Source: an uncultured Pseudomonadota bacterium (GTDB lineage: Bacteria > Myxococcota_A > UBA796 > SXON01). Taken from it: a stretch of 64,000 nt of DNA. Under the pieces are notes generated by a model. It saw only the letters and a list, made by a program, of their open reading frames with translations, did no database searches and was not told the origin of the DNA. The stretch spans positions 38,175 to 102,174 of the forward strand of contig CAIXRH010000242.1 of assembly GCA_903921785.1 (NCBI GenBank), given 5' to 3'. Of this stretch, positions 56,374 to 63,689 are shown one piece after another. The position numbers and the translations under genes were made by a program. Position 1 is the first letter of the stretch. Each line of letters starts with the position of its first letter.

Positions 56374-57228
56374 GTGAAGCCTCTCGTCGAGGTGCTTTTG
56401 GCGACCACGGAGTTCTTCCGCGGCCGCGGCATCCCCTCCGCCCGACTCGACGCGGAGCTGCTCATCGGCCACGCCCTCGGGCTGGATCGGGTGAGGGTGT
56501 ACCTCAACTTCGACCGCCCGATGCGCGACGAGGAGCTCGAGCCCATCCGCGCGCTGGTGCGCCGGCGCGGCAACCGCGAGCCCCTCGCCTGGATCGTCGG
56601 GAAGAAGGAGTTCTACGGTCGGGACTTCGCGGTCGGCCCCGGGGTGCTCGTCCCCCGCCCCGACACCGAGACCCTCATCGAGGCCCTCCTCCCCCTGCTC
56701 GGCGACGCCGACCCGCTCTTCGTGGCGGACGTCGGGTCGGGCACCGGCTGCATCGGCCTCACCCTCGCGATGGAGAAGCCCGGGCTGCGGCTCTTCGCGA
56801 TCGACAAGGGCGAAGCCCCGCTCGCGTTCACCAAGCAGAACGTGGAGGCGCTCGGGCTCAAGGAGCGGGTGGCGGTGCTCCGCGGCGAGCTGCTCGACGC
56901 CGTGCCGCCCTCCCGTCCGCTCGACTGGATCGTGTCGAACCCGCCGTACATCCCCAGCGGCGAGCTCGCCGGCCTGGAGTCCGAGGTCCGCGATCACGAA
57001 CCTCGCCTCGCCCTCGACGGCGGCGCCGATGGCCTCGAAGTGTACCGGCGCCTCGTCCCCGCCGCGTGCACGCGGGCCCGGGTCGGGGTGGCGTTCGAAG
57101 TCGGGTCGGGCCAGGCGCCTGCCGTGGCCGAGATGGTCGCGAAGGCCGGGCTCACCCCCACGATCCACAAGGACCTCGGGGGGATCGAGCGGGTCGTGAT
57201 CGGGCAGAAGGAGCCGGCGGCGGGCTGA
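56374..57228 (+). CDS. prmC: Release factor glutamine methyltransferase PrmC
   Basis: A 284-residue SAM-dependent methyltransferase that methylates the GGQ glutamine of release factors. It has the helical N-terminal substrate domain (FFRGRGIPSARLDAELLIGH, EPLAWIVGKKEFYGRDF), the SAM motif VADVGSGTGCIGLTLA, and the catalytic NPPY tetrapeptide in WIVSNPPYIPS. GTG at 56374 matches the usual N-terminus. It is the last gene of the rho-like, rpmE, prfA, prmC block and is followed by repeat family C. Confidence 0.96.
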   Translation: MKPLVEVLLATTEFFRGRGIPSARLDAELLIGHALGLDRVRVYLNFDRPMRDEELEPIRALVRRRGNREPLAWIVGKKEFYGRDFAVGPGVLVPRPDTETLIEALLPLLGDADPLFVADVGSGTGCIGLTLAMEKPGLRLFAIDKGEAPLAFTKQNVEALGLKERVAVLRGELLDAVPPSRPLDWIVSNPPYIPSGELAGLESEVRDHEPRLALDGGADGLEVYRRLVPAACTRARVGVAFEVGSGQAPAVAEMVAKAGLTPTIHKDLGGIERVVIGQKEPAAG

Positions 57229-57261
57229 ACCGGCTTCCCCGAGCGCACGATCGCTGGCGGC

Positions 57262-57386
57262 AGGACCCAGCGCCGACACTCCCTGTTTCCGCGGCTACAA
57301 CGGTGAGACTTACGGCGGCGGGAATCCCGCCCCGCCGGCGCCGCGTCCTCGCCGGGCGAGCGGTGATCCGGACCGCACCGTATGAG
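57262..57386 (-). repeat. Dispersed repeat family C, copy 2 (inverted)
   Basis: GACCCAGCGCCGACACTCCC, GCGGCTACAACGGTGAGACT, and CGCGTCCTCGCCGGGCGAGC are exact inverted blocks of the copy at 24366-24490. It starts about 35 bases behind the prmC stop and runs into the region before the flagellin-like lipoprotein gene. Confidence 0.8.
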
Positions 57387-57404
57387 TCACGACGAAGCGA
57401 CTCA
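57383..57404 (+). promoter_or_regulatory. Inverted repeat before flagellin-like lipoprotein gene 1
   Basis: TGAGTC and GACTCA form a perfect 6-bp inverted repeat separated by ten bases, 31 bases before the ATG at 57435. The second arm runs into ACTCAAGTC, which is also found before the paralog at 62528. A control site or leader hairpin is plausible. Confidence 0.35.
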
Positions 57405-57434
57405 AGTCCGTCCCGCGCTGACCGAAGCCGGCCC

Positions 57435-58499
57435 ATGCTCACGTTCCCTCTGGTCTTCCTCGCCGGCTGCGCCGGCTCTTCCGAATCTGTCGACGCCGAG
57501 GCCTCACCGCTCACGACACCGTCGACCGGCCCCGATTGTGACGACGCGATCGGCCTCGCCGAGCAGGCCGCCGTCGACATCGACGCGCACGTGGCCCTCC
57601 GGGCGACCGTCTTCGACGCGGTGGAGAACCTCGTGGCGATGAAGGCGCTCGCCGCGCGCGCCGCGACGGGCACGTTGCCCCGCGCCGACCGCCAGGCCCT
57701 CCAGCTCGAATTCGCCGCCCGCCTCCAGGAGGCCCAGGCCTTCGCCACCACCGATCCCGCCCTGGACCCCACCACGCTCGGCGTCGCCGGCACCCACGTG
57801 GACGCCCGGGTGAATGCCGCCCGCAGCTACGTGGCGCTGGATCGCGCGATCCTCGCCCTCGGTTCACACCTCGCCACGGTGGACGTCGAGGTCGGCACGT
57901 TGGTGCGGACCGCCGAACGTGTCGCCGCGCACGCGCCCGACTGCGAGCTCTCCTCGCCTGAGGTCGATCTCCCTGCGGTCGACACCGAAGCGCCCGTGGA
58001 CGCCGCCCTCGCCGACAACGCCACCGAAGGCCTCGCCTGGGTGTCAGACGTCCGGGAGACCACCGACACCGCGCACGACATCCTCCAGGAGCTTCGCATC
58101 CTCGCCTTCCACTCCGCCGACGAGACGGTGAGCCCGAACGCCCGCGCCGGCATCCAGGCGAAGTTCATCGCGCTCTCCGCCGAGCTCGACACGCTGGCCG
58201 ACACCTCCGAGTTCGAAGGCGCGCCCTACGGGGACGGCTCCCGCTGGGTGGCCCGGGCGTGGTTCGGCCCGGAGCGCGGGCGCATGATCGAGGTGATTCT
58301 GCCCGACCTCCGCGCGCGCGTCCTCGGCGTCGACTCCGGTTCGTTGGACCTCACCAGCGCCGGGACGGCGTCCTGCGCGATCACGGGCATCGACGCTGCG
58401 CTCCGGACCGTAGAGTCCGAGCAGGACTGGCTCGACGCCGCCGAGGTGGCGCTCACCATCGAGCAGGAGCGGTATACGGCGGACCCTGAGTCTGAGTGA
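57435..58499 (+). CDS. Lipoprotein with two flagellin-like modules, paralog 1
   Basis: A 354-residue lipoprotein (signal MLTFPLVFLAGC). Two stretches resemble the alpha-helical hairpin of flagellin. Module 1 (about 55-160) has VAMKALAARAATGTLPRADR followed by QALQLEFAARLQEA, like flagellin's RELAVQAANGT...DRAALQAEF. Module 2 (about 195-345) has HDILQELRILA, then ELDTLADTSEFEG and GDGS, like flagellin's ILQRVREL, EIDRIA-TEFNG and LLDGS, and a closing TGIDAALRTVESEQDWL like its C-terminal helix. So it is probably an exported, membrane-anchored helical bundle of flagellin descent, not a filament protein with the normal secretion route. The paralog at 62528 has the same length. Confidence 0.8.
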   Translation: MLTFPLVFLAGCAGSSESVDAEASPLTTPSTGPDCDDAIGLAEQAAVDIDAHVALRATVFDAVENLVAMKALAARAATGTLPRADRQALQLEFAARLQEAQAFATTDPALDPTTLGVAGTHVDARVNAARSYVALDRAILALGSHLATVDVEVGTLVRTAERVAAHAPDCELSSPEVDLPAVDTEAPVDAALADNATEGLAWVSDVRETTDTAHDILQELRILAFHSADETVSPNARAGIQAKFIALSAELDTLADTSEFEGAPYGDGSRWVARAWFGPERGRMIEVILPDLRARVLGVDSGSLDLTSAGTASCAITGIDAALRTVESEQDWLDAAEVALTIEQERYTADPESE

Positions 58500-58537
58500 G
58501 GGGCGGGCAGCGATAGCCACATACGACGTAGTACTTA

Positions 58538-58592
58538 GAAGGGTTCCCCCTCCCGGCCCCCCTCCACCGTCGCGAGCCAAGACAGACGTCGG
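58538..58592 (+). repeat. Dispersed repeat family B, copy 3
   Basis: GGGTTCCCCCTCCCGGCCCC followed by CCTCCACCGTCGCGAGCCA. It starts about 40 bases behind the lipoprotein stop and is directly followed by an inverted family A copy, so A and B form one composite of about 130 bases here. Confidence 0.65.
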
Positions 58593-58620
58593 CGGCCAAC
58601 ACCCCGCCCTCGCGGCCCCA

Positions 58621-58670
58621 CCGCCCGCCCCGCCATTCTCGCCGACGGTCGCCCCTCGACCGCCGGCGCG
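58621..58670 (-). repeat. Dispersed repeat family A, copy 4 (inverted)
   Basis: CCCGCCCCGCCATTCTCGCC followed by CCCCTCGACCGCCGGC. It lies between two convergent genes, next to the family B copy. Confidence 0.6.
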
Positions 58671-58718
58671 AACGTGCGGCAAGCCGGTGGGGCGCCACCA
58701 GCCCCTCGACACCGGCCT

Positions 58719-59294
58719 TCAGCCTAAGAGGCCCCGCGTCACTGCGACCCACGCCCGGTCCACCGTGGCGGTGCCCGCCGCCAACTCTCCGAACTTCACC
58801 AACGCCATCAGCGTGCCGAGGATCATCACCGCCAATTCGCGGACCGGGAGCCCGGCCGGGAGCTGACCGGCCGCGACCGCCTCGTCGAGGCAGGCCTGCA
58901 CGAACTCCAGGGAACGGTCCTTCCACCGCCGCACCTTGAGCGCGCCCGCCTGCCCCGCGGCGTGCGGCAGCTCGTCGGAGAACGCCAGCCGGGCGATGAT
59001 CGGGTTGGCGCCCACCAGGGCCGCGCGGAACCGGAAGAACGCCTCCAGGCGGCGCAGGGGGTCGGGGTCCGCGGGCGGGAAGCCCTCGAAGAGCCGCTCC
59101 TCCACCCGGTCGAGCGCCGCGAGGACGATCTCCTCCTTGCTCCCGAAGTGCCGGAACAACGTGCCGTCGGTGATGCCCACCTCCGCCGCGATGGCCTGCG
59201 TGGTGAAGCGCCCGAGCCCCTGCTCGGAGATCACCTTGAGCGCGGCGTCCGCGATCTGCACGCGGCGGGCTTCGGTCGGCTGGCGGGGGGTCAT
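58719..59294 (-). CDS. TetR family transcriptional regulator
   Basis: A 191-residue TetR-type repressor. The N-terminal DNA-binding domain is clear: RRVQIADAALKVISEQGLGR, then FTTQAIAAEVGITDGTLFRHF (about 29-50) as the helix-turn-helix. The C-terminal part is an all-helical ligand pocket. Its ATG overlaps the stop of the ABC ATPase gene by four bases, so it is the last gene of the adaptor-permease-ATPase operon. The operator-like palindrome in that operon's promoter (62262-62281) is the expected target, making it an autorepressor of the export system. Confidence 0.92.
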   Translation of the reverse strand: MTPRQPTEARRVQIADAALKVISEQGLGRFTTQAIAAEVGITDGTLFRHFGSKEEIVLAALDRVEERLFEGFPPADPDPLRRLEAFFRFRAALVGANPIIARLAFSDELPHAAGQAGALKVRRWKDRSLEFVQACLDEAVAAGQLPAGLPVRELAVMILGTLMALVKFGELAAGTATVDRAWVAVTRGLLG

Positions 59295-59992
59295 GCGGGG
59301 GCTCCGGGGCGACGGGTGAGCACGCCGTCTTCCATCTCGTGGATCGTATCGAAGACGTCGAGCGTGCGGTGGTCGTGGGTGACGACCACCACGGCCGCGC
59401 CCCGGTCGTGGGCGATGCGCTTGAGCAGCTCCATCACCTCGCGGCCGCGGTGGCTGTCGAGCGCCGCGGTGGGCTCGTCCGCGAGGATCAACGGGGGTTC
59501 GTTGGCGAGCGCCCGGGCGATGGCCACCCGCTGTTGTTGTCCGCCCGAGAGCGCCTCGGGCAGGTGGTCGGCGCGGCCCGCGAGGCCGAGCTCCCCGAGG
59601 AGGGAGACGGCGCGCGCCGCCGCGGCGCGCCCCACCCGATCGTTGAGCTGCATCGCGAGGAGCACGTTCTCGCGCGCGGTGAGGAAGGGGATCAGGTTCG
59701 CCTTCTGGAAGACGAAGCCGATCGAGCCGCGGCGCACGGCCGCGAGGTCCACCTGGGCGACCCCCTCCGCCACCACCAGGCGGTCGCGGAGCCAGATGCT
59801 GCCGCGCTCCGGGAGGTTGAGCAGCCCGAGGGCGGTGAGCAGCGTGGACTTCCCCGAGCCGCTCGGCCCGAGGAGCGCCGCCACCTCGCCGGCCTCCACC
59901 ACGAAGTTCACGTGGTTGAGCGCGACAAGCTCGGTGTCCCCCTGCCCATAGGTCTTCACCAGGGCTTCGGCGCGGAGGATGGGGTGGTCCAT
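59291..59992 (-). CDS. ABC transporter ATP-binding protein (MacB/LolD type)
   Basis: A 233-residue ATPase. Walker A GPSGSGKSTLL (about 42-52), Q-loop in FVFQKANLIPFLTARENV, signature LSGGQQQRVAIARAL, Walker B LILADEPTAALD, and H-loop VVVVTHD are all intact. The FVFQ...LIPFLTA pattern is typical of the MacB/LolD/DevA group, which works with FtsX-type permeases. It lies two bases behind the permease gene. Together with the adaptor upstream it would drive a tripartite efflux or lipid/glycolipid export system. Confidence 0.95.
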   Translation of the reverse strand: MDHPILRAEALVKTYGQGDTELVALNHVNFVVEAGEVAALLGPSGSGKSTLLTALGLLNLPERGSIWLRDRLVVAEGVAQVDLAAVRRGSIGFVFQKANLIPFLTARENVLLAMQLNDRVGRAAAARAVSLLGELGLAGRADHLPEALSGGQQQRVAIARALANEPPLILADEPTAALDSHRGREVMELLKRIAHDRGAAVVVVTHDHRTLDVFDTIHEMEDGVLTRRPGAPA

Positions 59993-59994
59993 GG

Positions 59995-61119
59995 TCAACC
60001 CGCGAGGATGAGGGTGGGCGGGATGCGCAGCGCTCGGGCGATGCCGGCGATGCTGGCGAGGATCGTGATGGTCGCGATGAGCAGCGCGAGCCCGGCGAAG
60101 TCTTCGGCCGTCACGATGACGCGGCGGGGGAAGTGGTCGAACGCCACGCTCGCGAGGGTGACCGCCACGCCGTAGCCGATGGCGCCGAGGAGCAGCGCCT
60201 GCTGAAGGATCATCCCCACGACCACGCGGGTGCGACCGCCGAGGAGCTTCACCAGGGCGATCTCGTGGCTCTTCGCCACCGTCATGTTGTAGAGGATCAG
60301 CGCCACGATGATCGCCGAGACCGCGGTGAGGAGCACCCGGAAGAGCCCGATCTGCTTGCGCGCCTTGTCGATCACGCCTTGGAGGAGGAGCCCGTGCTGT
60401 TCGTCCGCGGTCCACACCGTAACGTCGGGCCAGGCGGCGAGGCGGGCCTGCACCGCGGCGGGGTCTTCACCGGGGAGGAGCCGCACCAGCACGGCGCTCG
60501 GGGGCGCCTCGGCGCCGGCGCGGGGGTCCATCCGTCGGGACTCCGGCGCGAGCCAGCCGAGGATCGCAGCGGCGTCCCGCTCGGTGGCGAAGGCCAGGGG
60601 GTCACCGCCGGAGGCGACAAAACCGTGGGTGAGCCCGACGACGGTGTACGTGTCATCCCCAAGGGGGAGCGTGGCGCCGAGGGGCAGGCCGAGCGAGTCG
60701 TCGACCACGAGCTCCCGGTGGGCCTGCGTCAGCGCGCGACCGGCCACCAGCGGCAGGGACTGGCCGTGGTTCCCCGGCCACGCGAGCCCGACCACGCCGA
60801 TGCGCATCGGGTGCGCCACGTCGCCGCGCTGGATGGTCGCGAAGGTGAAGCTCTCGGCGTCGGCCACGCCGTCCACGACGCGGAGGCGATCGTCCAGGCC
60901 GCGCGGCACCACCGACCGTTCGGCGAAGGGCCCCCGGGTGTCGCGCTGGACGACCCACAGGTCGGCGCGCATCGCGTCCGTGAGCACCGTCGCCTCGACC
61001 ACCATGCCCCGGTAGATCCCGCCCATCGCCAGGACGATGGTGAAGAGCAGGCCGAGGCCGACGCCGGTGAGCAGGAAGCGCACTCCCTGTCGGCGGATGT
61101 CCTTCCAGGCGAGGTTCAT
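59995..61119 (-). CDS. ABC transporter permease, FtsX/DevC type
   Basis: A 374-residue permease of the MacB/FtsX superfamily, closest in layout to DevC. There is one N-terminal span (about 15-35), a large periplasmic domain (40-250), and three C-terminal spans, the first with VSAIIVALILYNMTVAKSHE and the second starting VVVGMILQQALLL. KSHEIALVKLLGG is the conserved cytoplasmic coupling loop. Such permeases do not translocate through a channel but relay ATP-driven motion to the periplasm. It overlaps the adaptor gene upstream (ATGA). Confidence 0.92.
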   Translation of the reverse strand: MNLAWKDIRRQGVRFLLTGVGLGLLFTIVLAMGGIYRGMVVEATVLTDAMRADLWVVQRDTRGPFAERSVVPRGLDDRLRVVDGVADAESFTFATIQRGDVAHPMRIGVVGLAWPGNHGQSLPLVAGRALTQAHRELVVDDSLGLPLGATLPLGDDTYTVVGLTHGFVASGGDPLAFATERDAAAILGWLAPESRRMDPRAGAEAPPSAVLVRLLPGEDPAAVQARLAAWPDVTVWTADEQHGLLLQGVIDKARKQIGLFRVLLTAVSAIIVALILYNMTVAKSHEIALVKLLGGRTRVVVGMILQQALLLGAIGYGVAVTLASVAFDHFPRRVIVTAEDFAGLALLIATITILASIAGIARALRIPPTLILAG

Positions 61120-62237
61120 TGTGGCATCTCCGCGTGGACGCGCCGGCCGAGCGGGGCATCGGGCGCGAGCACCACGTCCCCGGGCTGGAGCCCGGCGGCC
61201 ACCTCTACGCGCTCCCGGCCGACGAGGCCGAGGGTCACCGGGCGGAGGATGCTGCGGCCATCCTCGACGACCTTGCAGCCCCCTTCACACCAGCTGCGGG
61301 GCACCGACAGCGCGGATTCGACACGACCCACCTCGATGAACGCGTCGGCCCGCTGACCGACGGCGAAGTTCTTCGGGAGCTCGAGTGCGGTCACGTCGAC
61401 CACCAGCTCGTGGGTGGCCCGGTCCACCTCGCGGCCGATGCGCTCGACCCGCCCGGGGTAGCTCGTCTGGGGCTCCGACCGGAAGACCAGACGCGCCGGC
61501 TGCCCGACCGCCAGCCGCGAGAGCGCGGTCTCGTCCACCCACGCGCTCACCCGCATGCTCTCGGTGGCGACGATGGTGAAGGCGGGCGCCCCCCGGGCGA
61601 CCTGCTCCCCGACCTCCCCGTGCCGGGCGACGACGAGCCCCGCGATCGGGCTCCGAAGGACACCATCGTCGACGGCGGCGGCCCGGACGCCGGAGGCGCG
61701 CTCAGCGCCGTCCCGAGCGTGGTGGGCCTGGAGCAACGCCGCTTCCAAGGCGCTCACCTCGGCGGCGGCGCCGGTCTCTCCTTCCACCGCGGCGTCGTGC
61801 GCGGCGACGGAGATGTCGCCGGCGGCGAAGACGGCGTCGGCGCGGGAACGGTCAGCGCGGGCACGGGCGAGGGCCGCACGACCGCGGGCGAGCTCGGCCT
61901 CGGCTCGACTCACTCCGGCCGAAGCGACGCTCTCGGCGGCGCCGGCGACCGCGAGATCGCGCCCGGCGTCCGCCGCGTCGAGGCGGCCGAGCTCGTCGCC
62001 GACGTTCACCACCGCGCCCTCGTCCACCGCCAGTGCGATGATCCGCCCGGCGGCTTCGAAGCCGACATCCACTTCGCTGATGCTCTCGAGGGCGCCGACG
62101 CCGAGCACCTCCGCCACGACCGCGTCGGCCTTCACGGCCTCACCCGGCACAGAGATCGGCATCTGCCGGGCCACGAGGGCGACGGACCCGCCGACGATGG
62201 GGACGAGCAGCCAGAGCAGGGAACGGGGGAAACGCAT
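61116..62237 (-). CDS. HlyD/MacA-type periplasmic adaptor (membrane fusion protein)
   Basis: A 373-residue membrane fusion protein. An N-terminal anchor (about 6-23) is followed by a lipoyl half (SEVDVGFEAAGRIIALAVDE), a long alpha-helical hairpin (about 90-180, Ala/Arg/Glu-rich), the second lipoyl half (LRSPIAGLVVARHGEVGEQV), a beta-barrel, and a membrane-proximal domain. It links the inner-membrane ABC unit to an outer-membrane exit protein, which is not encoded nearby. ATG at 62237 has GGAG eight bases ahead and is the first gene of the TetR-controlled operon. Confidence 0.92.
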   Translation of the reverse strand: MRFPRSLLWLLVPIVGGSVALVARQMPISVPGEAVKADAVVAEVLGVGALESISEVDVGFEAAGRIIALAVDEGAVVNVGDELGRLDAADAGRDLAVAGAAESVASAGVSRAEAELARGRAALARARADRSRADAVFAAGDISVAAHDAAVEGETGAAAEVSALEAALLQAHHARDGAERASGVRAAAVDDGVLRSPIAGLVVARHGEVGEQVARGAPAFTIVATESMRVSAWVDETALSRLAVGQPARLVFRSEPQTSYPGRVERIGREVDRATHELVVDVTALELPKNFAVGQRADAFIEVGRVESALSVPRSWCEGGCKVVEDGRSILRPVTLGLVGRERVEVAAGLQPGDVVLAPDAPLGRRVHAEMPQ

Positions 62238-62258
62238 GCAGGCTCCGAAGGCCCGACT

Positions 62259-62287
62259 GATGTAAGCAAGCACTTGCTTACCGTCAA
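62259..62287 (-). promoter_or_regulatory. Promoter with TetR-type operator in the spacer
   Basis: On the minus strand TTGACG (62287-62282) is followed after exactly 17 bases by TACATC (62264-62259), a good sigma-70-type promoter. GTAAGCAAG and CTTGCTTAC, separated by two bases (62262-62281), form a perfect 9-bp inverted repeat that fills the spacer. It lies 22 bases before the adaptor's ATG. Binding of the operon's own TetR would block RNA polymerase. Confidence 0.85.
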
Positions 62288-62392
62288 GGAGGCGCCGCTC
62301 GCCAGGCCGACGACCCATACACGGACAGCGGCGACGCACCCCGAGGGGCGGCCGCGCCCGACGGCGAGGCCCATCCAGTTCTCGGCGTTCAT

Positions 62393-62432
62393 CTTGGGGC
62401 GGGGGGCTGTCGCCCCCCGCAACGCCCCCCGG
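62393..62432 (+). repeat. Dispersed hairpin repeat family D, copy 2
   Basis: GCGGGGGGC, TGTC, GCCCCCCGC form a 9-bp stem (62399-62420), followed by AACGCCCC. It matches the minus strand of 39401-39440, sharing CTTG before the stem and GCAACGCCCC after it. Confidence 0.5.
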
Positions 62433-62502
62433 CTCCCGCCCGCCGCACGCCGCGACTCCTCGGGCGGGAGGCCCACGCTTCCCGACAAAACCACTCAAGT
62501 CA

Positions 62503-62518
62503 TCGGTCGTATGACCGA
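62503..62518 (+). promoter_or_regulatory. Palindrome before flagellin-like lipoprotein gene 2
   Basis: TCGGTC, GTAT, GACCGA form a perfect 6-bp inverted repeat ending nine bases before the ATG at 62528. ACTCAAGTC lies just upstream and TGACCGAAG overlaps it; both words also precede the paralog at 57435. It may be a shared control element or leader hairpin. Confidence 0.4.
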
Positions 62519-62527
62519 AGGCAACGC

Positions 62528-63592
62528 ATGCTCACCTTCCCCCTGGTCTTCCTCGCCGGCTGTGCTGGCTCTTCCGAATCTGTGAACGCCGAGAACTCCG
62601 CGCTGTCGGTGGCTCCCGGAAATCCTGATTGTGACAAGGCGGTGGACGATGTCGAGGGCATCGTGACGGTCATCGAGGCCGGGATCGCCACGCACGACAA
62701 CGCCTTCGAAGCCGCGGAGAACCTCCTCGCGATGCAGGCGCTCGCCGCCCGCGCCGCCACCGGCACCCTCGGGCGAGCCGACCGCGCCGCCCTCCAGATG
62801 GAGTTCGCGGCGCGCCTCCACGAGGCCGACCGCTTCGCCGAGGACGACGCGGACCTCGACCCCGGCGCGCTCGGCGTCGCCGACACCCACATCGACACCC
62901 GCGTCCACGCCGGGCGCAGCTTCGTGGCGCTCGATCGGGCGCTCCTCGCCCTGGGCTCCCACCTGGCCACGGTCGAGGCCGACCTCGACACCGAGGTTCG
63001 ATCGATCGAACGGGCCCAGACCCGCAAGCCAGCCTGCACGCTCCCGACGGTCGAGGTGGAGCTCCCCGACCTCGACGCCGCCACGCCGGTCGACGAGGCC
63101 CTGGCCGCCAACGTCGCCGACGGGCTGGCGCTGGTCGAGGAGGTCCGCGGCACCACCGAGCTCGCCAACGACATCCTGCACCAGATCCGCACCCTGGCCA
63201 TCGCCTCCGCAAGCGAGACCATGGGCACGGAGGGGAGGATGCGGCTGCAGCAGCAGTACACCGCCCTGGCCCTTGAGCTGGAGCGAGTGGCCGACACCTC
63301 CACGTTCGCGGGGATGTGGATCGCCGACGGCTCCCACCCAGGGATGACCGTGTGGCTCCGCCCCGACCCCGACGCCAACCTCCGCATCGCCCTGGCCGAT
63401 CTCCGCGCGACCACCCTCGCCGTCGACACCGGCTCCATCGATCTGAGCACGGCCGCCAACGCTTCGACCGCGCTCACGGCCATCGACTCCGCACTGTACA
63501 CGGTGGGGGCCGAGCAGAGCGCGCTCGCCGCGGCGACGACCGTACTCACCATCGAGCAGGAGCGCTACGCCGACGATCCCGCCGAGGAGTGA
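62528..63592 (+). CDS. Lipoprotein with two flagellin-like modules, paralog 2
   Basis: A 354-residue paralog of the protein at 57435 with an identical signal (MLTFPLVFLAGCAGSSES). Module 1 (55-160): ENLLAMQALAARAATGT, then RADRAALQMEFAARLHEADR. Module 2 (195-345): NVADGLALVEEV, NDILHQIRTLAIASASET, RVADTSTFAGMWIADGS, and the closing SIDLSTAANASTALTAIDSA. The last is very close to the C-terminal helix start of flagellins (ISTAANASTAITAIDSA-like). A T-x-F-x-G...DGS turn matches flagellin's TEFNG-LLDGS. It should be exported by Sec and lipid-anchored. It faces away from the ABC operon that separates it from its paralog. Confidence 0.82.
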   Translation: MLTFPLVFLAGCAGSSESVNAENSALSVAPGNPDCDKAVDDVEGIVTVIEAGIATHDNAFEAAENLLAMQALAARAATGTLGRADRAALQMEFAARLHEADRFAEDDADLDPGALGVADTHIDTRVHAGRSFVALDRALLALGSHLATVEADLDTEVRSIERAQTRKPACTLPTVEVELPDLDAATPVDEALAANVADGLALVEEVRGTTELANDILHQIRTLAIASASETMGTEGRMRLQQQYTALALELERVADTSTFAGMWIADGSHPGMTVWLRPDPDANLRIALADLRATTLAVDTGSIDLSTAANASTALTAIDSALYTVGAEQSALAAATTVLTIEQERYADDPAEE

Positions 63593-63677
63593 GCCGCCGG
63601 AGACGCAACTCCCGACCTCCGTGGTCCAACGGTGACACGCCCGCCGGGATTTGACCGACACCGCGGTCTCCCCGACT

Positions 63678-63683
63678 TACGTT
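63678..63683 (+). promoter_or_regulatory. Putative -10 box (TACGTT), near-leaderless start
   Basis: TACGTT lies six bases before the ATG at 63690. There is no Shine-Dalgarno sequence. The identical hexamer precedes the gene at 18033. Confidence 0.45.
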
Positions 63684-63689
63684 CGGCCG

